A model generated the notes under the pieces. That model searched no databases and had not been told where the DNA came from. It worked only from the letters and a program-made list of their open reading frames with translations. A stretch of 33,308 nucleotides of DNA from a virus. Location of the stretch: the IMG/VR virus record IMGVR_UViG_3300023116_000176, positions 1 through 33,308 of that record. One strand, 5' to 3'. The position numbers and the translations under genes were made by a program. This document shows, piece by piece, positions 30,550 to 33,308 of this stretch (position 1 is its first letter; each line of letters begins with the position of its first letter).

Positions 30550-31437
30550 ATGGCAAACTCATTTGCAAGTGGCTCTACAGTCACAACAGCGATTGCTAAT
30601 AACTTTATTCCTGAACTTTGGTCGGATGAAGTAATTGGCTCTTATAAATCAAATCTAGTTTTAGCTAACTTAGTTACTAAGATGTCTCACAAAGGTAAGA
30701 AAGGTGATACTATTTACATCCCTGTTCCTTCAAGAGGTTCTGCAGCAGCTAAAGCCGCTAATACACAAGTAACTTTACAAGATGATACAAACACTAAAGT
30801 TACAGTAACAATTAACAAGCATTATGAATATTCAAAATTAATTGAAGATATTGCTGAGGTTCAGTCTCTAGCTTCAATGAGAAAATTTTATACTGATGAT
30901 GCTGGTTATGCACTTGCTACACAAGTTGATGATGACCTATTTGGTCTTTGTACTTCTTTAAACGGTGGTACTGTTCTTGATGGTGCTGGTGCTACATGGT
31001 CTTCAGGTACTGCTGCTGATATTACTGATGCAGGTATCCGTAAGATGATTCTTACTCTAGATGATAACGATGTTCCTATGGATAATCGTTCTCTAGTTAT
31101 CCCACCTATCGCTGCTAACGATATTTTAGGTATTGCTAGATTTACTGAGCAGCAGTTCATTGGTGATGGTAATGCTATCAAGACTGGTAACATTGGTTCT
31201 ATCTATGGAATTAATGTTTATGTTACTTCTAACTGCCCTTCAGCTGATACTAACGCTAACAGAGTTGGTGTTATGATGCATAGAGATGCTCTATGTTTAG
31301 CTGAGCAAGTTGGTGTTAGAACTCAAACTCAGTACAAACAAGAGTACTTAGGTGACTTGTTCACAGCTGACACTATTTATGGTGTTGCAGAGCTTCGTGA
31401 TGAGTCAGGTGTTGCATTTAAAGTAGCAGCTTCCTAA
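30550..31437 (+). CDS. Major capsid protein, 295 aa
   Basis: The sequence has the feel of an HK97-fold coat of the podovirus type: NNFIPELWSDEVIGSYKSNL at ~18-37, GDTIYIPVPSRG near 57-68, a long helical spine, and NRSLVIPPIAANDILGIARF near 180-199. A strong AGGAG site sits eight bases before the ATG, and a hairpin follows the stop, as expected for a highly expressed coat gene. It has no extra domains. Confidence 0.9.
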   Translation: MANSFASGSTVTTAIANNFIPELWSDEVIGSYKSNLVLANLVTKMSHKGKKGDTIYIPVPSRGSAAAKAANTQVTLQDDTNTKVTVTINKHYEYSKLIEDIAEVQSLASMRKFYTDDAGYALATQVDDDLFGLCTSLNGGTVLDGAGATWSSGTAADITDAGIRKMILTLDDNDVPMDNRSLVIPPIAANDILGIARFTEQQFIGDGNAIKTGNIGSIYGINVYVTSNCPSADTNANRVGVMMHRDALCLAEQVGVRTQTQYKQEYLGDLFTADTIYGVAELRDESGVAFKVAAS

Positions 31438-31446
31438 TCTCAATAG

Positions 31447-31468
31447 CACCCTCTTCGGAGGGTGTTAT
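31447..31468 (+). terminator. Hairpin terminator after the capsid gene
   Basis: CACCCTC-TTCG-GAGGGTG (31447-31453, 31458-31464) is a seven-pair stem with a UUCG loop, ten bases after the capsid stop. Only a short TTAT follows, so it is probably a partial terminator or an mRNA 3'-end stabiliser that sets capsid expression above downstream genes. It has the same loop as the early terminator at 24674-24698. Confidence 0.75.
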
Positions 31469-31478
31469 ACTAACTGAC

Positions 31479-31730
31479 ATGCCAATATACGAATACAAAT
31501 GTAAAAATGGTCATACATCTGACCACTTAGTGTCTTATAATGACAGAAAAAATCCTCAGGCATGTCCTGAGTGTAAAGAAGAAGCTAAATATACTTTAGC
31601 TTTTTGTACAAATGTACAATATGGAATTACAGAATCTGGCAAGAACTGGAACACAACACATGAATTAAGGACTCGCTGGAATCAAAGAGAAAATAAAAGA
31701 CACGGAACAACTGGTAAAAGTTATGCCTAA
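31479..31730 (+). CDS. FmdB-like zinc-ribbon protein, 83 aa
   Basis: MPIYEYKCKNGH at the N-terminus and CPEC at 29-32 form the FmdB-family zinc ribbon (the second ligand of the first knuckle is probably His12). A basic tail follows (RTRWNQRENKRHGTTGKSYA). FmdB-type proteins are thought to be regulators in bacteria; in phages they appear near structural genes without a known role. No ribosome site is obvious in front. Confidence 0.75.
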   Translation: MPIYEYKCKNGHTSDHLVSYNDRKNPQACPECKEEAKYTLAFCTNVQYGITESGKNWNTTHELRTRWNQRENKRHGTTGKSYA

Positions 31731-31809
31731 ACAAGAAAAAAATAAAAAAGCACCTAAGAAAAAAAGATTAGCTGGTTTTTTATCTATGCGTAGAAGATTA
31801 AGATTATGA
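31723..31809 (+). CDS. Highly basic 28-aa microprotein
   Basis: A 28-codon frame overlapping the FmdB-like gene by eight bases and the fibre gene by four (ATGA). More than half of the residues are Lys or Arg (RRRLRL at the end). The coupling on both sides supports translation. Such peptides could bind nucleic acid or the membrane; no family is known. Confidence 0.5.
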   Translation: MPKQEKNKKAPKKKRLAGFLSMRRRLRL

Positions 31810-33107
31810 GTATAGATAGAGGTTTTGGTCTTGGGACATCTACTTATGTAGCTGACCAGTATAATTTAGATGATTATATTACTGATGCAGAAGCAGCTCA
31901 AGCAGCAGCTGAAGCGGCACAAGCGGCAGCAGAGGCAGCTCAAGCAGCAGCAGAAACTGCAGAAACTAATGCTGAAGCTTCAGAGTCTAATGCTTCTACT
32001 TATGCTACTACTTCTGGAACTAATGCAACTAACGCTTCTAATAGTGCTAGTGCTGCAGCTACAAGCGAAACAAATGCTGCAACCTCAGAAACTAATGCAG
32101 CTACAAGTTCAACTGCAGCAGCAACTTCAGCAACATCAGCAGCAACTAGCGCTACTAATGCAGCCACAAGTGCAACTTCTGCAAGTACTGCACAGACTGC
32201 GGCAGAGGCAGCACAGACTGCAGCTGAGTCTGCTCAAACAGCAGCCGAAGCAGCTGAAACAGCAACAGAGAATTTATTTGACCAGTTTGGTGACCAATAC
32301 TTAGGTTCTAAAGCATCAGACCCTACAACAGATAATGATGGTGACCCACTGACAACTGGTGATATTTATTGGAATAGTACAGATAATGTACTTAAATTTT
32401 ATACAGGTAGTGCTTGGACAGCACCAGAAGATGTAGCAACAACTGCTGCAACTAATGCAAGTAATAGTGCCACAGCAGCTGCAACCTCAGCTACTAATGC
32501 TGCGACATCAGAAACTAATGCAAGTAATAGCGCAACTAGTGCTTCTACCTCTGCAACTAACGCAGCAACTAGTGAAACTAATGCTGCTACTTCTGAAACT
32601 AATGCTAGTAATAGTGCAACTTCAGCAGCTACTTCAGCAACTAATGCTTCAACTAGTGCATCTAGTGCAGCAACAAGTGCATCTAATGCATCTACTTCAG
32701 AAACTAATGCTGCTACTAGTGAAACTAATGCAGCAACTAGTGCAACCTCTGCATCATCTAGTGCAACAGCAGCAGCTTCTAGTGCAACTAGTGCTTCTAC
32801 TTCAGCAACTAATGCAGCTACTTCAGAAACCAACGCAGCAACATCAGAATCAAATGCTTCTACTTATGCAACAAATGCAGCAACATCTGCTTCTAACGCA
32901 AGTACCTCGGAAACCAATGCAGCAACTTCAGAAAGCAATGCTTCATCTTCGGCTACTTCAGCGGCATCAAGTGCAACAAGTGCAAGTACATCAGCAACAA
33001 ATGCTGCAACAAGTGAAACAAACGCAGCTACTTCAGCAACCGCAGCAGCAGCAAGTGCAGCCGCAGCAAGTGGAGCAGCCTTAGCATTCGCAATAGCTTT
33101 AGGATAA
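31806..33107 (+). CDS. Tail fibre with long Ala/Ser/Thr/Asn repeat stalk, 433 aa
   Basis: After a short N-terminal module (SIDRGFGLGTSTYVADQYNL) come AEAAQAA repeats (~28-55) and then ATSETNAATS-like repeats (~55-150). A small globular domain at ~155-205 follows, with GDQYLGSKASDP and YWNSTDNVLKFYTGSAW, a fibre domain widespread in marine phages. A second repeat stalk runs to the end (~215-425). These repeats form trimeric rods. The C-terminus ends without a tip domain, so tips may be separate proteins such as those encoded next. Confidence 0.8.
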   Translation: MSIDRGFGLGTSTYVADQYNLDDYITDAEAAQAAAEAAQAAAEAAQAAAETAETNAEASESNASTYATTSGTNATNASNSASAAATSETNAATSETNAATSSTAAATSATSAATSATNAATSATSASTAQTAAEAAQTAAESAQTAAEAAETATENLFDQFGDQYLGSKASDPTTDNDGDPLTTGDIYWNSTDNVLKFYTGSAWTAPEDVATTAATNASNSATAAATSATNAATSETNASNSATSASTSATNAATSETNAATSETNASNSATSAATSATNASTSASSAATSASNASTSETNAATSETNAATSATSASSSATAAASSATSASTSATNAATSETNAATSESNASTYATNAATSASNASTSETNAATSESNASSSATSAASSATSASTSATNAATSETNAATSATAAAASAAAASGAALAFAIALG

Positions 33108-33111
33108 TATT

Positions 33112-33308
33112 ATGGCAAACGCATTTAAATCATATCAATCAACATCGGTAACTACAGAGGCAACTGTATTAACTGGACCATCAGCTACAGAAACTACAGT
33201 TATTGGACTTAGTATTGCTAATACATCATCTAGTACAGCAACTGTAGATGTTAAATTAAACACAGCTTATATGGTTAAAGCAGCTCCTATACCTGTAGGT
33301 GGTTCTTT
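33112..33308 (+). CDS. Small tail/fibre-associated protein, truncated at window end
   Basis: An ATG five bases after the fibre gene opens 65 codons running off the end. MANAFKSYQSTSVTTEATVL is the N-terminus of a short conserved marine phage protein, usually ~100-110 aa, located near fibres. It has a beta-rich pattern, and the IVKDAPIP-type motif is present as MVKAAPIPVGGS. About 40 residues are missing. Confidence 0.65.
   Translation, partial: MANAFKSYQSTSVTTEATVLTGPSATETTVIGLSIANTSSSTATVDVKLNTAYMVKAAPIPVGGS

Noticed and set aside
32030-33060. CRISPR-like array because of regularly repeated short units
   Set aside because: The repeats are codon-phased, have no unique spacers and lie inside an open fibre gene.
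31870-33084. Long alternative frames in both orientations inside the repeat fibre gene
   Set aside because: They translate to low-complexity Gln/Leu or Ala/Val runs and are shadows of the repetitive coding sequence.
1-33308. Integrase, attachment sites or a lysogeny module
   Set aside because: No recombinase motif, repressor pair or duplicated attachment-like sequence was found; the gene set looks lytic.

Overview
The window is most of a genome of a lytic, short-tailed (podovirus-type) marine phage. It is AT-rich and almost fully coding. It carries a T7-type replication set (family A DNA polymerase, primase-helicase with zinc and TOPRIM domains, single-stranded DNA-binding protein with an acidic tail ending in Phe, PD-(D/E)XK nuclease, RusA-type resolvase). 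It also carries a terminase/portal/scaffold/capsid block, a P22/T7-like tail adaptor and nozzle pair, and a very large internal virion protein. No RNA polymerase, integrase or tRNA gene is visible. The gene order, size and low GC resemble the pelagiphage HTVC010P group and uncultured marine relatives (SAR11-type hosts). That host assignment is an inference from recall, not a database result.

Layout. Two divergent blocks leave a gene-poor control region at 25107-25812. Rightwards (25813-33308, continuing conceptually into 1-15694) lie packaging, portal, scaffold, capsid, a zinc-ribbon protein, tail fibres, an envelope/lysis-like cassette of membrane and exported proteins (2280-4969), small basic proteins, tail adaptor and nozzle, more fibres including a glycine-rich adhesin, and three internal or ejection-type proteins. 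Leftwards (25106 down to 15684) lie an early cluster of about fifteen tiny, mostly overlapping genes, several with zinc-ribbon cysteines and one DUF2958, then the replication genes. The two blocks converge tail-to-tail with an 11-base overlap at 15684-15694. Both window ends fall inside genes, and joining the ends does not restore a shared reading frame, so a small part of the genome is probably missing.

How it works together. The leftward block would be expressed first and supply host-takeover proteins and DNA replication and recombination functions. The rightward block builds the head, tail and ejection machinery. With no phage RNA polymerase visible, transcription is presumably by host RNA polymerase. 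Regulation would then rest on the control region, which holds a 100-base hairpin element and repeated ACTTAAGT palindromes, on a strong UUCG-loop terminator after the first leftward gene, and on structured gene-free spacers either side of the SSB gene.

The most unusual signals are three structured non-coding elements (25160-25259, 21295-21378, 20648-20821), the lack of a recognisable endolysin beside a cassette of two exported and several membrane proteins, tiny single-span membrane ORFs coupled to early genes, and non-ATG starts (TTG for the RusA-like gene, GTG for DUF2958) supported by context.
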